Shown here: positions 9,644-17,527 of the stretch, piece after piece
Layout of the letters: every line of letters begins with the position of its first letter
Position numbering within the stretch: position 1 is the stretch's first letter
DNA from: an uncultured Gemmiger sp.
Lineage (GTDB): Bacteria > Bacillota > Clostridia > Oscillospirales > Ruminococcaceae
Direction: 5' to 3'
Length of the DNA: 39,316 bases
Assembly (NCBI GenBank): GCA_944388245.1
Contig: CALXIA010000020.1
Location: forward strand, 1 to 39,316
Notes under the pieces: generated by a model
What the model was told of the DNA's origin: nothing
What the model saw: only the letters and a program-made list of their open reading frames with translations
Databases searched by the model: none
Position numbers and translations under genes: made by a program

Positions 9644-9672
9644 ATTATATAGGTAACCGGCAAAAAAATCCA
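9644..9672 (-). promoter_or_regulatory. Probable promoter of ispDF
   Basis: A perfect TATAAT (9644-9649, minus strand) lies 17 bp after a weak -35, TGGATT (9667-9672). The leader that follows carries a short GC-rich hairpin (9601-9617) just before the ribosome site; I cannot say whether it matters. Confidence 0.55.
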
Positions 9673-9691
9673 GACCGGCCGCCCCCGGACG

Positions 9692-9732
9692 AAAAATGCC
9701 CCGGAAGGGCGTCAAAGCACTCCTCCGGGGCA
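9692..9732 (-). terminator. Rho-independent terminator of the M20 amidohydrolase gene
   Basis: On the minus strand a 9-bp perfect stem, TGCCCCGGA (9697-9705 pairing with 9724-9732), is followed by TTTTT. It begins 5 bp after the stop codon. Confidence 0.8.
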
Positions 9733-9737
9733 CAGGA

Positions 9738-10916
9738 TCAGGCATGCGCCAGCAGCCAGTTGGCCGCACAGCCCGCCAGCACCGCCGCACCCAGCGGCAG
9801 CACATCCTCGTTAAAGACGATGGCGGGATGGTGCGAGCCCGCCCGGTTGTAGATCTCCTCCGGGCCGCCCGCGCCGATCCCCATGAACACCGACGGCACC
9901 TGCTGGGTGACCTCCGCGAAATCCTCGCTGCCCATCTGACGGGGCAGCTGCTCCATCCGGTCGGCAATGCGGGCGGTGTAGCCCGCCAGTTCCCGGGCCA
10001 GTTCCGGCTGGTTGTGCAGCGAAGCCACCCCTGCCAGGAACTCCACCTCGCAGCTGCCCCGGAAGGAGGCGGCCACCCCCTGGCAGATCTCCACCAGCCG
10101 GCGGCGGGCCAGGGCCCGGTTCTCGTTGGAAAAGGCCCGGATACTGCCCTTCATCTCCACCATTTCCGGGATGGCGTTGTGCAGCTGCCCCCCGTGGATG
10201 GTGCAGACGGTGAGCACCAGCGGGTCCTGCGGGTCCACCTCCCGGGCGTTGACCTCCTGCAGCGCCAGCAGGATATGGGCGGCAATGTTGATCGGGTCCA
10301 CCGCGTTCTGCGGGATGGCGCCGTGGCCGGCCTTGCCCTTGACCAGGATGCGGAAGCTGTCGGAAGAGGCCAGTGCCGGCCCCTCCCGCCAGGCCAGGGT
10401 GCCCACATGCATCGGTCCCGGGAAAACATGCAGCGCCAGCGCCGCGTCCACCGGCGGGTCCTGCAGGATGCCCGCCGCCACCATGGCGGCCGCCCCTTTC
10501 AGGTTTTCCTCCGCCGGCTGGAACATCAGCTTGACCCGGCCGGGCAGTTCCTTCTCATGGTTTTTCAGCAGCGCGGCGGCGCCCAGCAGCATGGCGGTGT
10601 GCAGATCGTGGCCGCAGGTGTGGGCGCAGGGGCCGCAGGCGGCAAAGGGCAGGCCGCTCTCCTCCCGCATCTCCAGCGCGTCCATATCGCCCCGCAGCAG
10701 GAACACCGGCCCGTGCTGCGGCCCGATACAGGCGGTCACGCCGCCGCCCACCCGGCGGGGTTCCAGCCCCAGCGCCCGCAGCTTTTCCTCCACAAACGCG
10801 GTGGTGCGGGGCAGATCCATCCCCAGTTCCGGCATCTGGTGCAGCGCGCGCCGGTTCTCCACCAGAACAGAGCGCATCTGCCGCGCCTGCTCATACAACA
10901 GTTCCATCTCCAGCAT
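9738..10916 (-). CDS. M20-family amidohydrolase (N-acyl-amino-acid deacylase type)
   Basis: A zinc-type amidohydrolase of the HipO/AbgB/N-acetylcysteine-deacetylase branch, 392 aa from the chosen start. Metal and catalytic motifs are GDMDALEM (Asp77, Asp79), CGHDLHTAML (Cys101, His103), QPAEEN (Glu136-Glu137), a central ALHVFPG histidine, and a C-terminal GSHHPA histidine, with a small dimerisation domain in the middle. Such enzymes release the acyl group from N-acyl amino acids or split aminobenzoyl-glutamate. Start: the frame is open to 11027, but AAAGG lies 9 nt before the ATG at 10916, and the -24/-12 promoter at 10966-10982 lies inside the longer frame, excluding the long form. It is divergent from the sigma-54 activator and probably controlled by it. 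The true substrate is unknown; the neighbours suggest N-acyl-cysteine derivatives. Confidence 0.9.
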   Translation of the reverse strand: MLEMELLYEQARQMRSVLVENRRALHQMPELGMDLPRTTAFVEEKLRALGLEPRRVGGGVTACIGPQHGPVFLLRGDMDALEMREESGLPFAACGPCAHTCGHDLHTAMLLGAAALLKNHEKELPGRVKLMFQPAEENLKGAAAMVAAGILQDPPVDAALALHVFPGPMHVGTLAWREGPALASSDSFRILVKGKAGHGAIPQNAVDPINIAAHILLALQEVNAREVDPQDPLVLTVCTIHGGQLHNAIPEMVEMKGSIRAFSNENRALARRRLVEICQGVAASFRGSCEVEFLAGVASLHNQPELARELAGYTARIADRMEQLPRQMGSEDFAEVTQQVPSVFMGIGAGGPEEIYNRAGSHHPAIVFNEDVLPLGAAVLAGCAANWLLAHA

Positions 10917-10965
10917 CGTTTTCATCCTTTCAGCGGGTGGTGTACGTTCTTCCAATACAAAAACA

Positions 10966-10982
10966 AGCAAGTTCCATGCCAA
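10966..10982 (-). promoter_or_regulatory. Sigma-54 (-24/-12) promoter for the M20 amidohydrolase
   Basis: The minus strand reads TTGGCATGGAACTTGCT, differing from the consensus TTGGCACGNNNNTTGCT only at one position (T for C), with the GG and GC pairs exactly 12 bp apart. The expected transcription start is about 40 bp before the ATG at 10916. It lies 83 bp from the start of the sigma-54 activator gene. Confidence 0.85.
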
Positions 10983-11000
10983 CCGCCAAACCGGGTCTTC

Positions 11001-11030
11001 TTGACAGGCAAAGCCGCCCCATGCCATAAT
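11001..11030 (+). promoter_or_regulatory. Sigma-A promoter of the sigma-54 activator gene
   Basis: TTGACA (11001-11006), an 18-bp spacer and CATAAT (11025-11030) lie 35 bp before the ATG. This suggests housekeeping expression of the regulator, independent of sigma-54. Confidence 0.7.
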
Positions 11031-11065
11031 GAAACAGGCGAAATTGGCGAAAAAGAGGTGCTTAT

Positions 11066-13117
11066 ATGGATAAACGGCTGGCGATCATCACCTGGGACGC
11101 GGGCGCTGTGGAGCTCTACGCCCGGCAGGTGCGGGAATTTCTGGGCGATGATCTTCCCATTGACACCTACAGTATGCAGCAAGCGGCCGGGCCGATCCGG
11201 CCTGCCGATGTATACCTGGTATCCACCTGTGCCTTTTCCGACCGGGATATCAGCCAGCTGCTGCCCAGCCGCGGGCCGGTGGTGATCAGTGAGGTGCGGA
11301 TCCCCCGGGCCGGGCTGGCCAAGCTGCTGGACATTCCGCGGAACACCCAGGCGCTGCTGGTGAACATCAACAAATCCATGACCAACGAGACCATCGCTAC
11401 CCTGAACCAGCTGGGTGTGACCAACATCCAGTTTACCCCCTACTATCCCGGCGCGCCGGAGCCGGCCCATCTGCCGCTGGCCGTGACCACCGGCGAGCGG
11501 CGGCATGTGCCCGATTGGGTCCGGGAGATCATCGATCTGGGGCCACGGATGCTCAGCGGCAACACCTTTATTGAGTTGGCTCACCAGCTCAAGCGGGAGA
11601 GCGCGCTGGACCATCCCCGGTTCAAGACCTATCTGGCCTCGCTGGCCGAGCAATCGTACAGCATTGAGCGGATGCTGCAGCGCTCGGTGCAGGTGGAAAG
11701 CCTGTTTGACCTGTTCCAGCAGGCGCTGGATTCGGGATTGATCGGGGTGGATGAGGAAGGGGTGATCTCCGCTTGCAGCCCCAAGGCGGTGGATATCCTG
11801 GGCATCCCGCTGGACCAGCTGGTGGACCGGCAGGCCCAGGACGTGCTGGCCTTTCTGCCCTTTGCCGAAAGCCTGGCCGGGCACAAAACCATCCACAGCC
11901 GGCTGGTGGAGATCCGGGGCAATCCGGTATCGGTGAGCATCCATCCCTTTTTCCGGGACAACAACCTGACGGCGGCTTTCTGCATCCTGCAGCAGTTCCG
12001 AGACGAGGAGCGCCGCCAGCAGAAGATCCGCCGGCAGATTCTGGGCAAGGGCCATGTGACCAAGTACACCTTTGACAGCATCGTGGGGGAGAGCGCCGCC
12101 ATGCGCAGCGCCAAGGCGCTGGCCCGCAAGATGGCCGCCAGCAACGCCTCCATTCTGATCACCGGAGAGAGCGGCACCGGCAAGGAGATGTTCGCCCACG
12201 CCATCCACGCGGTCAGCCCCCGGGCGCAGGAGCCTTTTGTGGCCATCAACTGCGCCGCCATCCCGGATTCGCTGCTGGAAAGCCAGCTGTTCGGCTATGA
12301 GGAAGGGGCCTTCACCGGGGCCAAGCGGGGCGGCCATATCGGCTTCTTTGAGGCGGCCCGCAGCGGCACCCTGCTTCTGGACGAGATCGAGGCCATGAGC
12401 CCCATGCTGCAGGTCAAGCTGCTGCGGGTATTGCAGGAGAAGGAGATCGTGCGGCTGGGCGGCACCGACGTGATCCATGTGGACGTGCGGATCATCGCCG
12501 CCTCCAACGTGGACCTGCCCGCCATCGTACATCAGGGCAACTTCCGCAAGGACCTGTTCTACCGGCTGTGTGTGCTGCCCTTGCAGCTGCCCCCGCTGCG
12601 GGAGCGCGGGCAGGATGTGCTGCTGCTCTTCACCCGCATCCAGGAGGGCATCGGATCCCATTTTCAGCTGTCCCCCGCCGCCCAGCAGATCCTGCTGCAC
12701 CACCCCTGGGAGGGCAATGTGCGGGAACTGCGCAACTGTGTGGAGTACCTGGCCTATCTGGAAAAGCCGGTGATCCAGCCGGAGGATCTGCCCCCCACCC
12801 TGTTTGCCCCGGCGCGCGCCATCGACCCGCCGGTTGCCGCCGCGGACGGCCAGACCGCCCTGGCCCTGCGCCGGCAAGCCGGGCCGGACCTGCCGCTCTA
12901 CCTGTTCGTTCTGGAACAGCTGGCCGGCAGCCCCTCGCTGGGGCGCAAGGCCCTGGCGGACCGGGCACGCCAGCGCGGGGTGGCCCTTACCGAACCGACC
13001 GCCCGCACCATTCTGGCTCAGCTGGAGCGTCTGGAACTGGTGCAGGCGCGCAAGGGCCGGGGCGGGACCCACATTACTCCGTTGGGCCAAACCATTTTCA
13101 CCAGTTTACATGGATAA
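11066..13117 (+). CDS. Sigma-54-dependent enhancer-binding transcriptional activator
   Basis: A 683-aa activator of sigma-54 RNA polymerase. An N-terminal sensory region (about 1-180, with [14 protein letters not shown] and FTPYYPG) precedes a PAS-like domain (about 207-310). A AAA+ domain (about 335-560) carries Walker A GESGTGKE (367-374), the sigma-54-contacting loop GAFTGA (414-419), Walker B LLLDE (436-440) and the arginine-finger region FRKDLFYR. The C-terminus (about 609-683) lacks a visible Fis-type helix-turn-helix and instead resembles a winged helix ([10 protein letters not shown]...[16 protein letters not shown]...). The ATG follows GAGGTG. It is placed between two transcription units that each have a -24/-12 promoter, so it is almost certainly their activator. 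Clostridial cysteine-desulfidase genes are known to be sigma-54-dependent, which fits. The effector is unknown, perhaps cysteine or a conjugate. Confidence 0.93.
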   Translation: MDKRLAIITWDAGAVELYARQVREFLGDDLPIDTYSMQQAAGPIRPADVYLVSTCAFSDRDISQLLPSRGPVVISEVRIPRAGLAKLLDIPRNTQALLVNINKSMTNETIATLNQLGVTNIQFTPYYPGAPEPAHLPLAVTTGERRHVPDWVREIIDLGPRMLSGNTFIELAHQLKRESALDHPRFKTYLASLAEQSYSIERMLQRSVQVESLFDLFQQALDSGLIGVDEEGVISACSPKAVDILGIPLDQLVDRQAQDVLAFLPFAESLAGHKTIHSRLVEIRGNPVSVSIHPFFRDNNLTAAFCILQQFRDEERRQQKIRRQILGKGHVTKYTFDSIVGESAAMRSAKALARKMAASNASILITGESGTGKEMFAHAIHAVSPRAQEPFVAINCAAIPDSLLESQLFGYEEGAFTGAKRGGHIGFFEAARSGTLLLDEIEAMSPMLQVKLLRVLQEKEIVRLGGTDVIHVDVRIIAASNVDLPAIVHQGNFRKDLFYRLCVLPLQLPPLRERGQDVLLLFTRIQEGIGSHFQLSPAAQQILLHHPWEGNVRELRNCVEYLAYLEKPVIQPEDLPPTLFAPARAIDPPVAAADGQTALALRRQAGPDLPLYLFVLEQLAGSPSLGRKALADRARQRGVALTEPTARTILAQLERLELVQARKGRGGTHITPLGQTIFTSLHG

Positions 13118-13162
13118 TGGGTGAATATATGGCGTTTCTGCGCGCCTGTTTTTAACCTTTTT

Positions 13163-13216
13163 CTGCGGATGAACCTTCTTGCCGGGTTCATCCGCAGTAT
13201 TTTTCTGTTATTTTTT
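13163..13216 (+). terminator. Rho-independent terminator after the sigma-54 activator gene
   Basis: A 13-bp perfect stem, CTGCGGATGAACC (13163-13175) with GGTTCATCCGCAG (13185-13197), is followed by two T-rich runs. It isolates the activator transcript from the downstream operon. Confidence 0.9.
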
Positions 13217-13246
13217 CAACGAACCTCACAAAGATTCTTTTTCTGC

Positions 13247-13275
13247 TTTGTGCAATCCAACTATTTTTGCGCAAA
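13247..13275 (+). promoter_or_regulatory. Candidate upstream activator sites for the sigma-54 activator
   Basis: TTTGTGCAAT (13247-13256, near-palindrome) and TTTGCGCAAA (13266-13275, perfect palindrome) start 19 bp apart and lie 32-60 bp before the -24/-12 promoter. Position and pairing suit an enhancer for a sigma-54 activator. No clear second copy was found in front of the M20 gene. Confidence 0.4.
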
Positions 13276-13306
13276 CCGACCATCCTTTTGCAGTTCCTTT
13301 GCAGAT

Positions 13307-13323
13307 TTGGCCCGCTTCTTGCT
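13307..13323 (+). promoter_or_regulatory. Sigma-54 (-24/-12) promoter of the patB-abgT-M24-CoADR-cysteine desulfidase operon
   Basis: The sequence TTGGCCCGCTTCTTGCT matches TTGGCACGNNNNTTGCT at every fixed position but one, with GG and GC correctly spaced. Transcription should begin near 13335, about 58 bp before the ATG of the beta-lyase gene. Confidence 0.88.
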
Positions 13324-13392
13324 TTGGTAAACACGGAACATCATGAAAGCGCCTGCTGGTGCTTGCTGTGCGAGATAGAAGGAGATGACACG

Positions 13393-14577
13393 ATGCAGTA
13401 TGATTTCAATCGTCCCATCGACCGGTGGAACAATTTTGCCGCCAAGTACGATGAGATGGAGAAAAACTTCGGCCGCCGGGACCTGATCCCCATGTGGATC
13501 GCGGACATGGACCTGATGACCGCCCAGCCCATTCTGGACGCCATCGACGCCCGCAACCGGCAGGGCATTTTCGGATACACCAGCCGCCCGGCCTCCTATT
13601 TTGAGGCGGTCTGCCAGTGGCAGGAAAAGCGCAACGGCTGGAAACCCGATCCGGAGATGTGCCTGTTCACCCTGGGGGTCGTGCCCGCTTTGTGCACCTT
13701 TGTGCGGGAGTATTCCCGGCCCGGCGACGAGATCCTGTTTGACACCCCGGTGTACGGCGAATTTTTTGAGTCGGTGGAGAACTGGGGCCGCAAGCCGCTG
13801 ACCGTGCCTCTCAAGGAGGAAAACGGCTACTACTCGATGGACTTTGAGGCCTTTGAGGAGGCGCTCAAACGCCGCCCGCCGCTGTTCATCCTCTGCAATC
13901 CCCACAACCCGGTGGGCCGTGCCTGGACCCGCGAGGAACTGCGCCGGATGGGCGAGTTGTGCGTGCAGTACGGCACCCTGATCATCAGCGACGAGATCCA
14001 CAGCGATCTGATGCTGTTTGGCCACAAGCATATCCCGATGGCCACGGTGAGCGAGGAGATCGCCGCCCACACCATCACCTGCACCTCCGCCACCAAGACC
14101 TTCAATCTGGCGGGCCTGCAGGCCGCCACCCTGATCTTCCCCAACGCGGAGCTGCGGGACATCTACCAGAAGTTCTGGAAATCCATGGACGTGCACCGGA
14201 ACAACTCCTTCAGCCTGGTGGCGGTGGAGGCGGCTTTCCGGTACGGCGAGGAGTGGCTGGATCAGCTGCTGGCCCATCTGGAGAGCAACGTGCTCTATGT
14301 GGAAAACTATCTGCGGGAGAACATCCCTGAGATCACATTCCGTCGGCCGGAGTGCACCTACCTGCTCTGGCTGAACTGCAAGGCCCTGGGCCTTGCGGGG
14401 GACGCGCTGCCCCAGTTCATGATCAACGAGGCCCATCTGGCGCTGAACGACGGCCGGGGCTTCGGCAAGGCCGAGGGTGAGGGCTATATGCGAATGAACA
14501 TCGCCTGCCCCCGCGGCACGGTGGAAAAGGCCATGGCCCAGCTCAAAGCGGCCGTGGACCGGAAGATGGGCCGCTGA
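13393..14577 (+). CDS. patB: PatB/MalY-type PLP-dependent C-S beta-lyase (class I/II aminotransferase fold)
   Basis: A 394-aa pyridoxal-phosphate enzyme. The family N-terminus is clear (YDFNRPIDRW, then IPMWIADMD), followed by the NPHNPVGRAW loop, the PLP-contacting ISDEIH (Asp200), and the Schiff-base lysine in TSATKTFNLAG (Lys235). MalY/PatB members cleave the C-S bond of cystathionine and S-substituted cysteines into pyruvate, ammonia and a thiol; the same fold can also transaminate, so the reaction is inferred from the close N-terminal match and the sulfur-related neighbours. The frame is open from 13267, but the longer form would include the -24/-12 promoter, and the ATG at 13393 has GAAGGAGA in place. 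It is the first gene of the sigma-54 operon. Confidence 0.9.
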   Translation: MQYDFNRPIDRWNNFAAKYDEMEKNFGRRDLIPMWIADMDLMTAQPILDAIDARNRQGIFGYTSRPASYFEAVCQWQEKRNGWKPDPEMCLFTLGVVPALCTFVREYSRPGDEILFDTPVYGEFFESVENWGRKPLTVPLKEENGYYSMDFEAFEEALKRRPPLFILCNPHNPVGRAWTREELRRMGELCVQYGTLIISDEIHSDLMLFGHKHIPMATVSEEIAAHTITCTSATKTFNLAGLQAATLIFPNAELRDIYQKFWKSMDVHRNNSFSLVAVEAAFRYGEEWLDQLLAHLESNVLYVENYLRENIPEITFRRPECTYLLWLNCKALGLAGDALPQFMINEAHLALNDGRGFGKAEGEGYMRMNIACPRGTVEKAMAQLKAAVDRKMGR

Positions 14578-14658
14578 CACGCCGGCCCTTCCCTCAGTCT
14601 CGCTTTCTTCACGGGTACGAAGAAACGACGGATACATCTTATGTTAGGAGGAACCCTC

Positions 14659-16221
14659 ATGGCAAAAAACAAATCCGCGGCCAAAGAAAAGAAGGGCTTC
14701 GTGGTGCGCGCGCTGGACGCGATCGAGCGTGCCGGCAACGCGCTGCCCAGCCCGGCCACCATCTTCCTGGTTCTGACCATCGCGGTCATGATCATCTCGG
14801 CTATCTGCGCCAGCCTGGGCGTGTCGGTGACCTATGAAACCATCGACACCGCCAACGGCAACCAGATCGTGGAGACCACCGTCAGCGCCGTGAACCTGCT
14901 GTCGGTGGAGTCGATTCGGCATCTGGTCACCACCATGGTGTCCAACTTCACCTCCTTCTTCGCCCTGGGCACGGTGTTCACCATCATCCTGGGCGTGAGC
15001 GTGGCCGACGGCTCCGGCATGCTGAGCGCGCTGCTGCGCAAGGCCGCCAAGTCCGCCCCCCGCAGCCTGGTCACCGCCATGGTGGTGTTCCTGGGCATTA
15101 TGTCCAACATCGCCTCCTCCACCGGCTATGTGGTGCTGGTGCCCCTGGGCGCGATCCTGTTCATGGCGTTTGGCCGCCATCCCATCGCGGGCCTGGCCGC
15201 CGCGTTCGCGGGCGTGTCCGGCGGCTGGAGCGCCAACCTGCTGATCGGCACCAACGATCCCATGTTCGCGGGCATGTCCACCCAGGCCGCCAATATGCTG
15301 GATCCCAACTATGTGGTGTCTCCCCTGTGCAACTGGTTCTTCATGTTCGCCTCCACCTTCGTGATCACCGCCATCGGCACCTTTGTGACCGACAGGATCG
15401 TGGAGCCTCGTCTGGGCAAGTATGAGGGCGCCGTTGAGACCGACAGCGCCGACCTGACCGCCGAGGAAAAGCGCGGCCTGCGGTTCGCCGGCATCGCCGC
15501 CCTGGTGTACATCGTTCTGATCCTGATCGCGGTGGTGCCCACCAACGGCCTGCTGCGCAGCGAGACCGGCGGCTTTTTGTCCAGCCCCTTCATGAGCGGC
15601 ATCATCTTTATCATGATGCTTCTGTTCCTGATCCCCGGTATCGCCTTCGGCCTGGGCGCGGGCACCATCAAGAACGACAAGGACGTTGTGGAACTGATGA
15701 CCAAGGGCATCTCCGGCCTGGCCGGCTTTATGGTGCTGATCTTCTTCGCGGCCCAGTTCACCAGCTTCTTCACCTATTCCAATCTGGGCACCATCCTGTC
15801 GGTGGCCGGCGCCAACTTCCTGGAGAGCATCGGCTTTGTGGGCCTGCCGCTGATCATCGCCCTGATCATCCTGACCGCCATCATCAACCTGTTCATCGCC
15901 GTGGACTCCGCCAAGTGGGCCATTATGGCGCCGGTCTTTGTGCCCATGTTCATGCGGCTGGGTATGTCCCCGGAGTTGACTCAGGCGGCCTACCGCATCG
16001 GTGACTCCTGCACCAACATCATCGCCCCCACCATGCCCTTCTTCGTGCTGACGGTGGCGTTCTTCCAGAAATACGACAAGAAGGCCGGCATCGGCACCGT
16101 GGTCTCCACCATGCTGCCCTACTCGCTGTGCTTCCTGCTGGGCTGGATCGCACTGTTCATGGTGTGGTATCTGCTGGGCCTGCCTCTCGGCCCCGGCTCC
16201 CCCATGTTCTACCCTGCCTGA
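14659..16221 (+). CDS. AbgT-family membrane transporter
   Basis: A 520-aa polytopic membrane protein with about 11-13 hydrophobic segments. Family hallmarks are a cytoplasmic N-terminus leading into ALDAIERAGNALPSPATIF, the SNIASSTGYVVLVPLGA segment, AAAFAGVSGGWSANLLIG, and near the end DSAKWAIMAPVFVP with DSCTNIIAPTMPFF. Escherichia coli AbgT imports p-aminobenzoyl-glutamate for the M20 hydrolase AbgAB; other members have been described as antimetabolite exporters. The nearby M20 enzyme under the same kind of promoter favours import of an N-acyl amino acid or peptide-like substrate. The ATG at 14659 follows TAGGAGGA; an in-frame ATG at 14641 has no such site. It lies 81 bp after the beta-lyase gene. 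Confidence 0.88.
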   Translation: MAKNKSAAKEKKGFVVRALDAIERAGNALPSPATIFLVLTIAVMIISAICASLGVSVTYETIDTANGNQIVETTVSAVNLLSVESIRHLVTTMVSNFTSFFALGTVFTIILGVSVADGSGMLSALLRKAAKSAPRSLVTAMVVFLGIMSNIASSTGYVVLVPLGAILFMAFGRHPIAGLAAAFAGVSGGWSANLLIGTNDPMFAGMSTQAANMLDPNYVVSPLCNWFFMFASTFVITAIGTFVTDRIVEPRLGKYEGAVETDSADLTAEEKRGLRFAGIAALVYIVLILIAVVPTNGLLRSETGGFLSSPFMSGIIFIMMLLFLIPGIAFGLGAGTIKNDKDVVELMTKGISGLAGFMVLIFFAAQFTSFFTYSNLGTILSVAGANFLESIGFVGLPLIIALIILTAIINLFIAVDSAKWAIMAPVFVPMFMRLGMSPELTQAAYRIGDSCTNIIAPTMPFFVLTVAFFQKYDKKAGIGTVVSTMLPYSLCFLLGWIALFMVWYLLGLPLGPGSPMFYPA

Positions 16222-16237
16222 TCCTCTCAAACCGCAA

Positions 16238-16276
16238 AAGACTGCGTGCCGCCTGCGCGCAGTCTTCTGCGTTTTT
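16238..16276 (+). terminator. Intra-operon terminator-like hairpin after the AbgT gene
   Basis: AAGACTGCG (16238-16246) pairs perfectly with CGCAGTCTT (16258-16266), followed by CTGCGTTTTT. I see no promoter between it and the M24 gene, so it more likely causes partial termination than a true end of the operon. Confidence 0.65.
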
Positions 16277-16321
16277 CACAATTCAACCGGCCCGCGCGGG
16301 CCAGAAACCGGAGGTAACCCT

Positions 16322-17503
16322 ATGCTCCCTAAAGAAGGCCGTATCAAAGAACTGCTCCGCCGCCAGGGTCTGGACGGCGCCATCGTTTCCTCGCCGGAAA
16401 ATTTCCACTACGTCACCGGCTTTGCCGGCCATCAGCACACCGTATCCCGCCAGCCGGGCTTTACCCTGGCGGTGATGAGCGCCCGGGACGACGTGCCCAC
16501 CCAGCTGACCACCATGGACTTTGAGGTGCCCACCTTTGAAAAGAAGAGCGCCGGGCGCTTCATCGTGCGCAAGTACGACACCTGGGTAGGGGTCAAGACC
16601 TGGGATGAGATCGCCCACGGCGCGGTGGTGCCCGCGCCGGACAAGATGGAAAATTCCTCGGATCTTCTGAACAAGATGGTGCGGGAGATGGACCTGGCCG
16701 ACAAGAAACTGGGCCTGGAACTTGACTATCTGCCCCTGAACTACTACAATTCCCTGTGCAAACTGTTCCCTGAAGCGAAGTTTGAAAACATTTCGGAGAT
16801 GTTCGTCTACGCCCGCAGCGTCAAGACGCCCGAAGAGATCGAGATGTTCCGCACCCTCTGCCGGGCCGCTGACGAGGGCTTTACCGCCGTGAGCCGCATC
16901 GCCCGCCCCGGCGTGAGCGAGCGGGAACTGGTGCAGGAGTTCCGCCGCACGGTGATCGCCACCGGCAAGGCGGCCCCCAGCGCCTGGTCCATGTTCTCCA
17001 CCGGCGAATCCGGCTCCCGGCTGACCCTTCCCGGGGACGCGGTGATCCAGAAGGGGGACGTGGTCAAATTTGACGCCGGCGTAAACGCCGAGTTTGACTT
17101 CTACACCACCGACACCTCCCGCGCCTGGGTCATGGACGGCGCCGATCCGGCCCTGTACAAGCTGAAAGACCGGCTGTACGAGGCCCAGCGCCGGATGATC
17201 GCCGCCGCGAAACCCGGCCTGCCCATCTGCGATCTCTACCATATCGCCTACGATTATGTGAAGGAGATGTACCCCAGCTACCGGCGCGGCCATCAGGGCC
17301 ACAGCATCAGCATGGGCCCCGCCACCGCCGAAGCGCCCTACATCAACCCCACCACCACCCGTCCGCTGGAGGCCGGCATGATCCTGGCCATGGAGGTGCC
17401 CTGCTACATCGGCGGGGTGCAGGGCTTCAACATTGAGGACATGGTGCTCATCACCCCGGACGGCTGTGAGGTGCTCACCCCGCAGACTCCGCATTATCTC
17501 TGA
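16322..17503 (+). CDS. M24-family metallopeptidase (Xaa-Pro dipeptidase/aminopeptidase type)
   Basis: A 393-aa cytoplasmic pita-bread peptidase. The N-terminal creatinase-like domain spans about 1-160. The catalytic domain has all five metal ligands: Asp251 (KFDAG), Asp264 (TTDTSR), His327 (HQGHSIS), Glu358 (AMEVP) and Glu372 (NIEDM), so a two-metal active site is expected. Members usually hydrolyse dipeptides or N-terminal residues next to proline, but the fold also includes creatinase-like and other hydrolases. GGAGG precedes the ATG. The place in the sigma-54 operon suggests it frees an amino acid, perhaps cysteine, from a small peptide; that is inference. Confidence 0.88.
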   Translation: MLPKEGRIKELLRRQGLDGAIVSSPENFHYVTGFAGHQHTVSRQPGFTLAVMSARDDVPTQLTTMDFEVPTFEKKSAGRFIVRKYDTWVGVKTWDEIAHGAVVPAPDKMENSSDLLNKMVREMDLADKKLGLELDYLPLNYYNSLCKLFPEAKFENISEMFVYARSVKTPEEIEMFRTLCRAADEGFTAVSRIARPGVSERELVQEFRRTVIATGKAAPSAWSMFSTGESGSRLTLPGDAVIQKGDVVKFDAGVNAEFDFYTTDTSRAWVMDGADPALYKLKDRLYEAQRRMIAAAKPGLPICDLYHIAYDYVKEMYPSYRRGHQGHSISMGPATAEAPYINPTTTRPLEAGMILAMEVPCYIGGVQGFNIEDMVLITPDGCEVLTPQTPHYL

Positions 17504-17527
17504 TTTGAGAAAGGCAAGGTACATACT

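Noticed and set aside
14577-14658. Possible small gene or promoter between patB and abgT
   Set aside because: The 81 bp hold no frame with a ribosome site and no recognisable promoter; the two genes are probably co-transcribed.
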